A stretch of DNA of 64,000 bases, taken from assembly GCF_019972155.1 (NCBI RefSeq), contig NZ_BOVL01000022.1, positions 124,530 through 188,529 on the forward strand, read 5' to 3'. The translations under genes and the position numbers were made by a program. The notes beneath the pieces were generated by a model. That model saw nothing but the letters and a program-made list of their open reading frames with translations, was not told where the DNA came from and searched no databases. This document shows positions 8,260-16,611 of the stretch, piece after piece (the first letter of the stretch is position 1; the number at the start of each line of letters is the position of its first letter). The stretch comes from Bradyrhizobium sp. RD5-C2. Lineage in GTDB: Bacteria; Pseudomonadota; Alphaproteobacteria; Rhizobiales; Xanthobacteraceae.

Positions 8260-8973
8260 ATGACTGATCCGAGTAATTTGGTGGCGAAATTGGCTGCGAG
8301 GCCCAAGGGACGCCGCAACAAGGACATGCCGGACGGCCGGCAGGCGCTGCTGATCGCCGCGACCGAGGCCTTCGCGGTCCAGGGGTTCGACGGCGCCGAC
8401 CTGCGCAGCGTCGCGGCGGCGGCGGGCGTCGCGCCGAATCTCGTGCGCGTGCATTTCGGCAACAAGGCCGCGCTGTGGGAGGCCTGTCTCGACTGCATCG
8501 CAGCGCTCGCAACACCGGCGATGGCTGAGGTGCAGGCGATCGCAGCCGACGCGAGCCGTTCACTCGGCGACCGGCTGCGTGCGCTCATCATCCGGGTCGC
8601 GACCTTCTATGCCGCCTATCCGGATGTCAGGAACTTCGTGGTTCGTCGCGGCGCCGAGAGCCCGGAGCGCGCCACACTGGTAACCGAGAAGCTGTTGCGC
8701 CCGGCATATGAGTCGGCGCGCGATCTTTTCCAGGCCGGCATCGATGCCGGCATCATCCGCAGCAGCCATCCAGCGCTGTTCTTCGCGCTGCTCAACGCCG
8801 CGCTCAACCAGCCGCCGTCCTTTCCGATGCTGCTCGGTCAGATCGCGCCCGAGATCGATCCCGCAACCGCGTGGACCGAGCTGCTCGACACGACGATCGC
8901 AACGCTTCTGCATCTGCCGCCGTCGCAAGCCGGCGCCGAACCCGCCGGCAACGGCCGCGAGCCGCTGTCGTGA
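8260..8973 (+). CDS. TetR/AcrR family transcriptional regulator
   Basis: 237 aa from ATG 8260; a GTG at 8254 is also possible but overlaps the operator. The N-terminal HTH reads RQALLIAATEAFAVQGFDGADLRSVAAAAGVAPNLVRVHFGNKAALWEAC, the classic TetR layout with the recognition helix around PNLVRVHFGNK. The C-terminal ligand domain ends with a low-complexity tail. The large operator palindrome directly upstream implies autoregulation. No obvious target gene is adjacent apart from the small cysteine-rich gene 47 bases downstream and the Bug receptor gene upstream. The ligand is unknown. Confidence 0.9.
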   Translation: MTDPSNLVAKLAARPKGRRNKDMPDGRQALLIAATEAFAVQGFDGADLRSVAAAAGVAPNLVRVHFGNKAALWEACLDCIAALATPAMAEVQAIAADASRSLGDRLRALIIRVATFYAAYPDVRNFVVRRGAESPERATLVTEKLLRPAYESARDLFQAGIDAGIIRSSHPALFFALLNAALNQPPSFPMLLGQIAPEIDPATAWTELLDTTIATLLHLPPSQAGAEPAGNGREPLS

Positions 8974-9020
8974 CATCCAGTCTCGACCAACATTTCAACC
9001 TGCCAGTGAGAGAGTGATCC

Positions 9021-9272
9021 ATGAAACTTCGTCTTGCCCTCGTGCTTCTCGCCGCGACGATTGCGCCCGCGTTGGCCCAGTCCGGACCGAACGAATCGAT
9101 GCAGCGTCAGGCCTGCATGGGTGACGCGGTCCGCCTGTGCGGTGCCTACATTCCGGACCGTGGCCGGATCAGGGACTGCATGGCCGCACAGGTCGAGCAG
9201 CTCAGCCCGTCATGCCGCGCGGTGTTCGATGCATCGGTGCAGGCCGAGCGATCGCCGTCGTCGCGGCGTTGA
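9021..9272 (+). CDS. Small exported cysteine-rich repeat protein
   Basis: 83 aa with a signal peptide (KLRLALVLLAATIAPALAQ) and about 64 mature residues. Four cysteines occur in the pattern C-x7-C-x12-C-x10-C (QACMGDAVRLC, then IRDCMAAQVEQLSPSCRAVF). The D-C-M-x(n)-L-S-x-x-C-R-A-V-F part resembles the short cysteine-rich repeat seen in many small Bradyrhizobium periplasmic proteins. Two disulfides are likely. GAGAGAG upstream supports the start. It is not obviously coupled to minC downstream. Function unknown. Confidence 0.75.
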   Translation: MKLRLALVLLAATIAPALAQSGPNESMQRQACMGDAVRLCGAYIPDRGRIRDCMAAQVEQLSPSCRAVFDASVQAERSPSSRR

Positions 9273-9441
9273 TCCGGGCCGCCGGTCCCAGAATCATGCG
9301 TTCAGGCAACAGGTCGCAGCCAACAGCGGTTGCCCGAGGAGCAGCCCTCTCAAATCCGTGAAAACACCTCCTTCCGTTAACCTTTGATTAACCATGCGGT
9401 CCGATTGTTAACCATTCGACAAGACAACCGAGTCAGAGGCG

Positions 9442-10158
9442 ATGGACGCAACTCCACAGGTGGCACGTCAGCAGGTCCGCATGCGCGGCCGTTCCTACGT
9501 TGCGTTCGTTTTCTCGCCGGTCGTGCCGGTCGTGTCCTGGCTCGCCGAGATCGACGGAACGCTGGGGAAATCGCCGGGCTTCTTCACCGGCAAGCCTGTG
9601 GTGCTGGACCTCTCGGCGGTCGACCTCAGCCAGGCCGCGATCGCGCATCTGGTCGGCAGCCTCGCTGAACGCAACATCCGTATCCTCGGCATCGAGGGTG
9701 TCGACGAATCCAAGCTCGGCGCCAACCTGCCGCCGCTGCTGACCGGCGGCCGCGCCTGCGCGATCACCCATGTCGAGCCGAAGACACCGCCGGCGCAGGA
9801 AAAGAACAAAGACAAGGACAAGACCAAGCTGCCGTCGCTGCTGCTGGAGAGTCCGGTGCGTTCCGGCCAGTCGATCGTGTTTGCCGAGGGCGATGTCACC
9901 GTGCTCGGTTCGGTCGGCTCCGGCGCCGAGATCGTCGCGGGCGGTTCGATCCATGTCTACGGCACGCTGCGCGGCCGCGCGATGGCCGGCATCAACGGCA
10001 ATTCGGCGGCCCGGATCTTCTGCCAGAAGATCGAGGCCGAGCTGCTCGCCATCGACGGCTACTACCAGACCGCAGATGAAATCGACGACGGCTTGCGCAA
10101 CCGGCCCGCCCAGGCGTGGCTCGAGGGCGAAATGCTGCGCATCACAGCTTTGAACTGA
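9442..10158 (+). CDS. minC: Septum site-determining protein MinC
   Basis: 238 aa. The N-terminal domain (about 1-105) begins VRMRGRSYVAFVF. A charged linker (EKNKDKDKTK, about residues 115-130) leads to the C-terminal beta-helix domain with SGQSIVFAEGDVTVLGSVGSGAEIVAGGSIHVYGTLRGRAMAG and ARIFCQKIEAELLAIDG, all hallmarks of MinC. MinC inhibits FtsZ polymerisation away from midcell when recruited to the membrane by MinD. It is the first gene of a tight operon, with minD 21 bases downstream. MinCDE is present in Bradyrhizobium but missing from many other alphaproteobacteria. Confidence 0.96.
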   Translation: MDATPQVARQQVRMRGRSYVAFVFSPVVPVVSWLAEIDGTLGKSPGFFTGKPVVLDLSAVDLSQAAIAHLVGSLAERNIRILGIEGVDESKLGANLPPLLTGGRACAITHVEPKTPPAQEKNKDKDKTKLPSLLLESPVRSGQSIVFAEGDVTVLGSVGSGAEIVAGGSIHVYGTLRGRAMAGINGNSAARIFCQKIEAELLAIDGYYQTADEIDDGLRNRPAQAWLEGEMLRITALN

Positions 10159-10179
10159 TCGACCACAAGGAGAGAGAGA

Positions 10180-10995
10180 ATGGCCAAGGTATTGGTCGTG
10201 ACGTCTGGGAAGGGCGGGGTCGGCAAGACGACCTCAACCGCCGCGCTTGGCGCGGCGCTCGCGCAAATGGGCCAGAACGTCGTCGTCATCGATTTCGACG
10301 TCGGCCTGCGGAACCTCGATTTGGTGATGGGCGCGGAACGTCGGGTCGTGTTCGACCTCATCAACGTGGTGCAGGGCGTCGCCAAGCTGCCGCAAGCTCT
10401 GATCCGCGACAAGCGGATGGAAAATCTCTGGCTGCTGCCGGCGTCGCAGACCCGCGACAAGGACGCGCTGACCGAAGAGGGGGTCAAGCGCGTGATCGCA
10501 GACCTCAAGACCAAGTTCGACTGGATCCTGTGCGACAGCCCGGCCGGCATCGAACGCGGCGCGACGCTCGCGATGCGCTATGCCGACGAGGCCATCATCG
10601 TCACCAATCCGGAAGTGTCGTCGGTGCGCGATTCCGACCGCATCATCGGCATGCTGGATTCCAAGACGGCCCGCGCCGAGCGCGGCGAGCGGGTCGAGAA
10701 GCATCTTTTGGTCACCCGTTATGATGCCGCCCGCGCCGCGCGCGGCGAGATGCTGTCGATCAACGATATCCTGGAAATCCTTGCCACACCGCTGCTCGGC
10801 ATCGTCCCGGAGAGCCAGGACGTGCTGCGCGCATCCAATGTCGGTTGCCCGGTCACGCTGAACGCTGCGAGCAGTGCGCCGGCGCGGGCCTATACCGACG
10901 CGGTGCGGCGCCTGATGGGCGAGGCGGTGGAGATGACCGTGCCGGTCGAGCGCAAGGGGCTGATGGACCGGCTGCTGCGACGGAGGGCGGCATGA
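10180..10995 (+). CDS. minD: Septum site-determining ATPase MinD
   Basis: 271 aa ParA/MinD-family ATPase. The deviant Walker A, SGKGGVGKTT, is at residues 9-18. IDFDVGLRNLDLVMG (about 38-52), CDSPAGIERGA (Walker B region) and the C-terminal amphipathic membrane-targeting helix around KGLMDRLLRRR are all visible. MinD binds the membrane in its ATP form, recruits MinC and is released by MinE, giving pole-to-pole oscillation. AAGGAGAG precedes the start. The stop TGA at 10993-10995 overlaps the minE ATG by four bases, so translation is coupled. Confidence 0.97.
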   Translation: MAKVLVVTSGKGGVGKTTSTAALGAALAQMGQNVVVIDFDVGLRNLDLVMGAERRVVFDLINVVQGVAKLPQALIRDKRMENLWLLPASQTRDKDALTEEGVKRVIADLKTKFDWILCDSPAGIERGATLAMRYADEAIIVTNPEVSSVRDSDRIIGMLDSKTARAERGERVEKHLLVTRYDAARAARGEMLSINDILEILATPLLGIVPESQDVLRASNVGCPVTLNAASSAPARAYTDAVRRLMGEAVEMTVPVERKGLMDRLLRRRAA

Positions 10996-11273
10996 TGAAC
11001 GTAATGCGGCTGTTCGGCGGCCGCTCTGCATCGGCGCCCGTCGCGCGGGAGCGGTTGCAGATCCTGCTTTCGCATGAGCGTGGCCGGACCGGCACGCCGG
11101 ACCTTCTGGAGATGCTCCGCTCGGAAATCCTGGGCGTGGTCTCCAAGCATATCGACGTCGATCCCGACAAGGTCGTGGTCAAGATGGACCGAGGCAAGTT
11201 CGTCTCGATGCTTGAAGTCGACATCGAGGTTCCCAACGGCGTGCAACGATCAAAGATGGTGGCGGCCACATGA
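10992..11273 (+). CDS. minE: Cell division topological specificity factor MinE
   Basis: 93 aa from ATG 10992, which overlaps the minD stop (ATGA). The N-terminal MinD-binding and membrane part is MRLFGG...APVARERLQILLSHERG, followed by the dimerisation domain LLEMLRSEILGVVSKHIDVDPDKVVVKMDRG and a beta strand ending LEVDIEVP. This is slightly longer than E. coli MinE (88 aa) but within family range. MinE stimulates MinD ATPase and sets the oscillation. Its own stop overlaps the next gene's ATG by four bases. Confidence 0.96.
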   Translation: MMNVMRLFGGRSASAPVARERLQILLSHERGRTGTPDLLEMLRSEILGVVSKHIDVDPDKVVVKMDRGKFVSMLEVDIEVPNGVQRSKMVAAT

Positions 11274-11566
11274 CAGCAGACAGCGACAGTCACATCGCCT
11301 GGCAACGCGCGCAGCTGAAGAAGCTGCGCGCGGCGTTGAAGGCGATCGAGGTCGATCAGCTCGGCAAGGCCAATTGCGGCCGTGCGACGCAGATGACGAT
11401 CGACGAATTGCAGCGCAAGATCGGCGAGTCCGGCCGCTGCATCGCCGAGTACGAGCGCCGCACGCGCCGTCCGCTGGCAACGGACCGGGGCAGCCTCGCC
11501 AGCGTCAGCTGGACGCACTGGAACGCCAACATGCCGATGGCCAAGTCGCAGCGCCATCGCGCGTGA
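11270..11566 (+). CDS. Hypothetical protein translationally coupled to minE
   Basis: 98 aa, no family recognised. The ATG at 11270 overlaps the minE TGA (ATGA), so it is read as the fourth cistron of the min operon. The first 70 residues are mostly helical and charged (WQRAQLKKLRAALKAIE, then MTIDELQRKIGESGRCIAEYERR), and could form a short coiled coil. The C-terminus is basic and low-complexity. There are two cysteines and no signal peptide or membrane segment. The coupling suggests a cytoplasmic role related to MinE or division, but this is only positional evidence. Confidence 0.75.
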   Translation: MTADSDSHIAWQRAQLKKLRAALKAIEVDQLGKANCGRATQMTIDELQRKIGESGRCIAEYERRTRRPLATDRGSLASVSWTHWNANMPMAKSQRHRA

Positions 11567-11583
11567 CGAAGACACCAAGTCCG

Positions 11584-11698
11584 GTCATTGCGAGGAGCTC
11601 GCGACAAAATTGCAGAGCAATTTTTCGCTGAAGCGACGAAGCAATCCATGCTTCAACGTGTGCGGCACGATGGATTGCTTCGCTTCGCTCGCAATGAC
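11584..11698. repeat. Dispersed palindromic intergenic repeat (GTCATTGCGAG family)
   Basis: Begins GTCATTGCGAG and ends CTCGCAATGAC, with inner mirrored parts AAGCAATCCAT / ATGGATTGCTT. It fills the gap between the convergent min operon and sirtuin gene. The motif is familiar from many Bradyrhizobiaceae intergenic regions and may also end transcription. Confidence 0.75.
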
Positions 11699-11715
11699 GG
11701 GGAGAGTGCGGCGCG

Positions 11716-12519
11716 CTACAGCAAAAACGCCAGCGCGGTCTCGCAACTATCCTCGACCTTGAGCGTGAGCAGCTCGTCGGCGCGGGTGCGGCCGAGATTG
11801 ACGGCGGCGATCGGCAAGCCGCGCTGCTCCGCCATCCGGACGAAGCGAAAGCCGGAATAGACCATCAGCGAGGAGCCGACGATCAGAAGAGCGTCCGCTT
11901 GCTCGAGATGCGCCTGCGCCGCCGCGACGGTATCGCGCGGTACGTTCTCGCCGAAGAACACCACGTCGGGTTTCAGCACGCCGCCGCAGGCCTCGCAGGC
12001 CGGCACCACGAATGACGAAAAATCCTGCTCGAGATCGGCATCGCCGTCGGGGGCGTCAGTGGCATCGAGCGTGAGCCAGGCCGGATTCAGCCGCGCCAGT
12101 TCGCCTTGAAACTGCTCGCGCGGCATCGTCGCGCCGCAGCCGAGGCAGCGCACCACATCGAGCCGGCCGTGCAGGTCGATCACGCGCTGGCTGCCCGCGG
12201 CCTGGTGCAGGCGGTCGACGTTCTGGGTCAGCAGCAGCTCGCAGCGGCCTTGTTGTTCGAGCTTCGCCAGTGCGCGATGCGCACCGTTCGGCGCCGCGCG
12301 GCCGAACCGCCGCCAGCCGACCATGCTGCGCGCCCAGTAGCGCTGGCGCGTCGCCGCCTCACCCAGGAATGCCTGGATCGTCACCGGCGGCGTCCGCTTC
12401 CAGTTGCCGTCACTGTCGCGATAATCGGGAATGCCGGAATTGGTGCTGCAGCCGGCCCCGGTCAGGACAAACAGGCGCTGGTGGCCGGCGACGAAATCCT
12501 CGAGGGCGGGGTGCTGCAT
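11716..12519 (-). CDS. NAD-dependent protein deacylase, Sir2 family
   Basis: 267 aa from ATG 12519 (a TTG at 12543 would add eight residues). All sirtuin landmarks are present: the NAD loop GAGCSTNSGIPDYR, the catalytic region TQNVDRLHQAAGS with IDLHGR, a zinc site made of CLGCG and CEACGG, then KPDVVFFGENVP and GSSLMVYSG near the nicotinamide/ribose site. It removes acyl groups from protein lysines using NAD+. The sequence has NSGIPDYRD-DG like class II bacterial and SIRT4-like members, so deacetylase specificity is not certain. It is convergent with the min operon, with a repeat between. Confidence 0.93.
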   Translation of the reverse strand: MQHPALEDFVAGHQRLFVLTGAGCSTNSGIPDYRDSDGNWKRTPPVTIQAFLGEAATRQRYWARSMVGWRRFGRAAPNGAHRALAKLEQQGRCELLLTQNVDRLHQAAGSQRVIDLHGRLDVVRCLGCGATMPREQFQGELARLNPAWLTLDATDAPDGDADLEQDFSSFVVPACEACGGVLKPDVVFFGENVPRDTVAAAQAHLEQADALLIVGSSLMVYSGFRFVRMAEQRGLPIAAVNLGRTRADELLTLKVEDSCETALAFLL

Positions 12520-12586
12520 GGCAGCACATCTAGTGCTGAGCAAGCGCGTGCGCCAGACCCACTGCGCCGCTGGCCGAATGCCGGCC

Positions 12587-13750
12587 TCAACGCGCAGGCA
12601 TGACGAACACCTGGCCGGGATAGATCAAATTGGGATTGCGGATCTGCCGCGAATTGGCCCGATAGATCACCGCGTAGCGCTGCCCGGCGCCCAATGCGCG
12701 CTGGCTGATCCGCCACAGGCTGTCGCCGCGGGCGACGGTGGTCGTCGCGATCTTCGCCACGATCACGGCGGAGGGTGAGCTCAACGTAGCGGTGGTTGCC
12801 GCCGCGAGCTGCGGCGTGGTCCCATCCGTACGAGCGGACGCCGCCGCAGGTACCGGGATCGATGCGGTCGTCGTCGTATCCGGAACGTTGAACGGCACCT
12901 CGGCCCGTGCACGGACCTTGCCGGAGCCGAGGTCGACGTCGTCAAGCCGGATCCGATAGTCGCCGGTCGTCACGCCCTTGTTGATCGTGACCGAAAGGTG
13001 CCCCGCCGCGTCGGCAGTCGCGGATGTGATCAAGCTGTCGTTGAGATAGAGCCTGACGGTCGCGCCGGGAGTTGCCTGAGCGCTGACATGGAGCTTTCCG
13101 CCGGGTTCGGCCTGGACGGCCTCGACAGCCACCTTGCCGGCCGCCGGTGAGGTGGGCGCAGGTTGCGACAGTACCCGGATCGGCTTGTCCGGCGCCATCA
13201 GCGCCACCATCGGCCGCTCGCTGGCCGCAGCATCGAGCGCCACGGCCACGCTCTGCTTGGAGGTCACCTGCTTGCCATCATGCGTGATGCGCAGGGTGAG
13301 ATCGTAGTTTCCCGGCGGAAGCGGGCGCGGCACCATCACGAACTGGCCGGACTTGTCCGCTACAGCGCGATCGTGCACCTCGCCATTGCGCAGCAATTCC
13401 ACCGTCGCGCCAGGGAGCGCTCGGCCGGCGACAACAGTCGCGCCGGTCGGCTCGATGTTGACGACGTCGAACTCCGGCACTGCGTTGCCGTCCGGTGTCG
13501 GCGACGGTCCTGCCAACGCGTTGGCCAGCGCCGCGGTCTCGGTCTGCGCCCTTGCCAGCGCAGTCTTGTCCTGTTTTGCCGCGTCCTGGTCTTGCGCGGG
13601 AGCCGCTGGCGCTGTCGCCATCAACCGCGTGCTCACGCCCAGGATCTGCTGGGTCTGGTGAATGCCGAAGATGAACGCAGCCGTGCCGCCGGCCGCAAGT
13701 GCCAGCAACGGTATGGCCAGTCGCATCGCCGTGACGTTCATGACTGTCAT
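12587..13750 (-). CDS. Membrane-anchored LysM domain protein
   Basis: 387 aa. An N-terminal hydrophobic segment (LAIPLLALAAGGTAAFIFG, about residues 11-29) acts as an uncleaved anchor or signal. A Gln/Ala/Lys-rich linker and one or two Ig-like beta modules follow; VVNIEPTGATVVAGRALPGA at about 95-115 is typical. A further stalk leads to a C-terminal LysM domain (TTVARGDSLWRISQRALGAG...YRANSRQIRNPNLIYPGQVFVMP). LysM binds peptidoglycan glycan strands, so the protein probably sits in the inner membrane and reaches the cell wall. Similar proteins are widespread in Bradyrhizobium; no enzymatic domain is visible. Confidence 0.88.
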   Translation of the reverse strand: MTVMNVTAMRLAIPLLALAAGGTAAFIFGIHQTQQILGVSTRLMATAPAAPAQDQDAAKQDKTALARAQTETAALANALAGPSPTPDGNAVPEFDVVNIEPTGATVVAGRALPGATVELLRNGEVHDRAVADKSGQFVMVPRPLPPGNYDLTLRITHDGKQVTSKQSVAVALDAAASERPMVALMAPDKPIRVLSQPAPTSPAAGKVAVEAVQAEPGGKLHVSAQATPGATVRLYLNDSLITSATADAAGHLSVTINKGVTTGDYRIRLDDVDLGSGKVRARAEVPFNVPDTTTTASIPVPAAASARTDGTTPQLAAATTATLSSPSAVIVAKIATTTVARGDSLWRISQRALGAGQRYAVIYRANSRQIRNPNLIYPGQVFVMPAR

Positions 13751-13982
13751 CCCCGGATGAATCTACCCGCGCAGCCGCGCGGGCGACCCTGCAGCCCTGT
13801 GGGGAGGTTCAGGAGAGACTGCGCCGATTTGCGCGGCCCATCAAGTCGAATGAAAGGACTACTCCTCTCGGGCGGCTCGCCCGAGCTGCAACGGCCGGGT
13901 TGATTTCCCGCTTGCACTCCGGGATGCTCGCTCACGGTCCGCGGCAGGTGGCATGCGCCGATTTTCGGCGGCGCTGCGTTGC

Positions 13983-14189
13983 CTACTGCGAATACGACAG
14001 CTGCTCTTCCGTCACCACGCGCTCGATATTGCCTGCCTTGCTCCTGATCCGGTACCGAAGCCGCCCGTCTGCTTCGATCGGCATGCGTTGAACGATGGTG
14101 TAGACCGCCGGCTCATCGGCCTCAGCTCGACCTTGCGGGCCCTGGGCCCGGTGGCGAACGTCCTCATTCAGCTTGTAGGCATATGACAT
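13983..14189 (-). CDS. Small conserved hypothetical protein
   Basis: 68 aa from ATG 14189, chosen because GAGGT lies six bases upstream; a longer form from 14219 has no comparable site. The sequence starts MSYAYKLNEDVRHR and ends with a basic/beta pattern DGRLRYRIRSKAGNIERVVTEEQL. From memory, short proteins with a YRI[KR]S-x(6)-ERVV-x-E-[DE]-Q-L tail are common in Bradyrhizobium and related genera, where they have no assigned role. There is no signal peptide and no cysteine. Confidence 0.65.
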   Translation of the reverse strand: MSYAYKLNEDVRHRAQGPQGRAEADEPAVYTIVQRMPIEADGRLRYRIRSKAGNIERVVTEEQLSYSQ

Positions 14190-14483
14190 CTGTCCACCTC
14201 TGCAGTTGGGGGCTCTCACGCAGGACTGTGCTGTGACGCAATGGAGCTTTGGCTTCCCGTATGGACGCGACTTGCTGGTTCGACAGCCGCGTCAGGCCTC
14301 TCCGGAGTCCGCAGGAGCACATTGGGCACATTGACCGAATCCGGTGCAAATAGCCACCGAAACCTCGCCTTCGACGAAGGATGCGTGAGAGCGTCGGAAC
14401 GGTTCCCGGTCGTTTTGCGGCCTCAATTGCCATTTGATCGCCGCAGGCAGATGCTGCCAGCCAATGATACAAGGGAGAGCAAC

Positions 14484-14726
14484 ATGAGCAAGGCAGGTCT
14501 CGACCACCGGCATCCCAACAAGGACGGTGAGATCAGCGGCAAGCACGGAAACACGCTGCTGCGTACCTTGCGCAAGGTTTACGGGCCGGGTTTCGCGGCG
14601 GGCTATCCCGAAACCGAGAAGCTGAGCGATGTCCTGGCTGCGCTGAACGAGACCTCGCTGAGCCAGCTCCGTCGCGATCATCAGACCGGCCATCTGGCGC
14701 ACAAGATCGACAAGGCTTCGAAGTAG
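14484..14726 (+). CDS. Small conserved hypothetical protein
   Basis: 80 aa from ATG 14484, preceded by AGGGAGAG with good spacing. An in-frame start at 14241 would lack a site and add poorly composed sequence. The protein is charged and soluble: a Gly/His/Asn-rich start (HRHPNKDGEISGKHGNTLLRTLRK) is followed by helices (LSDVLAALNETSLSQLRRDHQTGHLAHKI). From memory it resembles short uncharacterised rhizobial proteins. It is divergent from the small gene at 13983-14189, with a 294-base gap between them that shows no other clear content. Function unknown. Confidence 0.65.
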   Translation: MSKAGLDHRHPNKDGEISGKHGNTLLRTLRKVYGPGFAAGYPETEKLSDVLAALNETSLSQLRRDHQTGHLAHKIDKASK

Positions 14727-14744
14727 GTTGCCGAGCGGAGCCAA

Positions 14745-14841
14745 GCATGGTCCGGAAAAGTGCGAAGCGGTTTTCCGAAAAGATCATGCTAGAACCAGAA
14801 TCTGAAGCGCGATGACGATTCAACCCAATCCCATCGCGCTT
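14745..14841. repeat. Rhizobiales palindromic repeat (GCATGGTCCGGAAAAG type)
   Basis: An imperfect palindrome at 14745-14789 (GCATGGTCCGGA to AAGATCATGC) is followed by a second hairpin, AAGCGCGATG at 14805-14814 and CATCGCGCTT at 14832-14841. Related copies appear at 30251-30345 and 33170-33214. This type is dispersed in rhizobial genomes. Confidence 0.7.
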
Positions 14842-14848
14842 TAGCTTC

Positions 14849-15313
14849 TCAGAACTCCAGCGCCGCATTGTCCACCACCTCCTTCATCACGAAGAAGGTG
14901 CGGGTCTGCCGCACGCCCGGCAGCGCGATCAGCTGGTCACCATGGATGCGGTTGAAATCCTCCATGTCGCCGGCGCGGATCTTCAGGAAGTAATCGAAGT
15001 CGCCGGCGACGAGGTGGCAGTCGAGCACGCATTTGAGTTTCGCCACCGCCTGCTCGAAGCTCGCAAAGCTCTCCGGCGTCGAGCGGTCGAGCACGACGCC
15101 GACCATCACCAGCGTGCCCATGCCGACCTTGCGCGGCGCCACCATGGCGCGGACGCCGCTGAGAAAGCCCTCGTCGAACAGCGCCTGGGTCCGGCGATGG
15201 CAGGTCGCGGGGCTGACGCCGACCTGATCGGCCAGCTCGGCGTTGCTCAGCCGGCCGTTCTTTTGCAGCAATCTCAACATCTTGAGGTCGATGCGATCGA
15301 GTCGGGCGGACAT
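14849..15313 (-). CDS. acdR: Lrp/AsnC family regulator, AcdR (ACC deaminase regulator)
   Basis: 154 aa from ATG 15313; a GTG at 15328 is in frame but less well placed. It has an N-terminal HTH (LDRIDLKMLRLLQKNGRLSNAELADQVGVSPATCHRRTQALFDEGFL) and a C-terminal RAM-type effector domain (VLDCHLVAGDFDYFLKIRAGDMEDF). Lrp-type AcdR proteins are typically divergent from acdS and control it. That is exactly the arrangement here, with a 161-base shared control region. The name rests on this context plus Lrp family membership. Confidence 0.85.
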   Translation of the reverse strand: MSARLDRIDLKMLRLLQKNGRLSNAELADQVGVSPATCHRRTQALFDEGFLSGVRAMVAPRKVGMGTLVMVGVVLDRSTPESFASFEQAVAKLKCVLDCHLVAGDFDYFLKIRAGDMEDFNRIHGDQLIALPGVRQTRTFFVMKEVVDNAALEF

Positions 15314-15474
15314 GGAAGAATCTCTCACTATTGGTCATATTGGTGAAAGAAACTACATCATCACGACGAAATTCAGCAATCTTCAGTAATCACGGGGGCC
15401 GAGTTAGAGAGCACCTTTCGCCGTCGGAGTGATAGTTCTGGCCGCCGTTCCAGATCACCAAAGAGGATGCCAGC
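15314..15474. promoter_or_regulatory. acdR-acdS divergent control region
   Basis: This AT-richer stretch contains a tandem 9-bp repeat, TATTGGTCA (15329-15337) and TATTGGTGA (15338-15346), directly upstream of the acdR start. TTCAGCAATCTTCAGTAATC follows at about 15371-15390. Both are plausible Lrp-type contact sites. GAGGAT precedes the acdS ATG. Confidence 0.4.
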
Positions 15475-16488
15475 ATGCTGGAGAAGTTCGCGCGCTACCC
15501 GCTCACCTTCGGGCCGACCGCCATCGAGAAGCTCGATCGGCTGTCAAAGCATCTCGGCGGCAAGGTCGAGCTCTATGCCAAGCGCGAGGATTGCAATTCG
15601 GGCTTAGCCTTCGGCGGCAACAAGCTGCGTAAGCTCGAATACATCATCCCCGACGCGATCGCCTCCAACGCCGACACGCTGGTGTCGATCGGCGGCGTGC
15701 AGTCGAACCACACCCGCATGGTCGCGGCGGTCGCGGCCAAAATCGGCATGAAGTGCCGGCTGGTGCAGGAAAGCTGGGTGCCGCATGAGGACGCAGTCTA
15801 CGACCGCGTCGGCAACATCCTGCTCTCGCGCGTGATGGGCGCGGATGTGCGCCTGGTCGACGACGGCTTCGACATCGGTATCCGCAAGAGCTGGGAGCAG
15901 GCGATCGAGGAAGTGAAGGCGGCGGGCGGCAAGCCCTACGCGATTCCGGCCGGCGCTTCCGTGCACAAATATGGCGGGCTCGGCTATGTCGGCTTCGCCG
16001 AAGAGGTGCGTGCGCAGGAGCGCCAGCTCGGCGTCAAGTTCGACTACATCGTCGTCTGCACGGTGACCGGCTCGACCCATGCCGGCATGCTGGTCGGCTT
16101 CGCCGCCGACGGGCGCGCGCGCAACGTGATCGGCATCGACGGTTCGTTCACACCTGCGCAGACCAAGGCGCAGGTGCTGTCGATTGCGCAGAACACCGCA
16201 AAGTTGGTCGAACTCGGCCGCGACATCGTCGAGGATGATGTCGTGCTGATCGAGGACTACGCGTATCCCGCCTATGGCGTGCCGTCGGAAGAAACCAAGG
16301 CGGCGATCCGCCTAAGCGCTCGGCTGGAAGGCATGATCACCGACCCCGTCTACGAGGGGAAGTCGATGCAGGGCATGATCGATCTGGTGCAGAAGGGTTT
16401 CTTCCCGGCCGGATCGAAGGTGCTCTACGCCCATCTCGGCGGCGCGCCGGCGCTCAACGGCTACGCCTACGCGTTCAGGAACGGCTGA
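15475..16488 (+). CDS. acdS: 1-aminocyclopropane-1-carboxylate deaminase
   Basis: 337 aa PLP enzyme of the tryptophan-synthase-beta fold. It opens ACC, the plant ethylene precursor, to 2-oxobutyrate and ammonia. The PLP lysine is Lys50 in [10 protein letters not shown]. The residues that separate true ACC deaminase from D-cysteine desulfhydrase are both of the deaminase type: Glu294 in DPVYEGKSM and Leu321 in [11 protein letters not shown] (E295 and L322 in Pseudomonas numbering). [18 protein letters not shown] and [11 protein letters not shown] are also intact. The divergent Lrp-type acdR supports the assignment. This trait is typical of plant-associated bacteria. Confidence 0.97.
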   Translation: MLEKFARYPLTFGPTAIEKLDRLSKHLGGKVELYAKREDCNSGLAFGGNKLRKLEYIIPDAIASNADTLVSIGGVQSNHTRMVAAVAAKIGMKCRLVQESWVPHEDAVYDRVGNILLSRVMGADVRLVDDGFDIGIRKSWEQAIEEVKAAGGKPYAIPAGASVHKYGGLGYVGFAEEVRAQERQLGVKFDYIVVCTVTGSTHAGMLVGFAADGRARNVIGIDGSFTPAQTKAQVLSIAQNTAKLVELGRDIVEDDVVLIEDYAYPAYGVPSEETKAAIRLSARLEGMITDPVYEGKSMQGMIDLVQKGFFPAGSKVLYAHLGGAPALNGYAYAFRNG

Positions 16489-16502
16489 GGCGATCCCGTT
16501 TC

Positions 16503-16537
16503 GTAGCCCGGATTTCGCTTCGCTGCATCCGGGCTAC
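16503..16537. terminator. Palindromic repeat, likely acdS terminator
   Basis: An 11-bp perfect stem, GTAGCCCGGAT / ATCCGGGCTAC, with a 13-nt loop starts 15 bases after the acdS stop. This GTAGCCCGGAT element is also a common dispersed repeat in this bacterial group. Confidence 0.65.
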
Positions 16538-16611
16538 GCCACTACCATGTCAGGTCGGCGTCAGCTTCTCCCGATATCCTGCCCAAGCCGGGCGAGTCGG
16601 GAGACCTTCGC

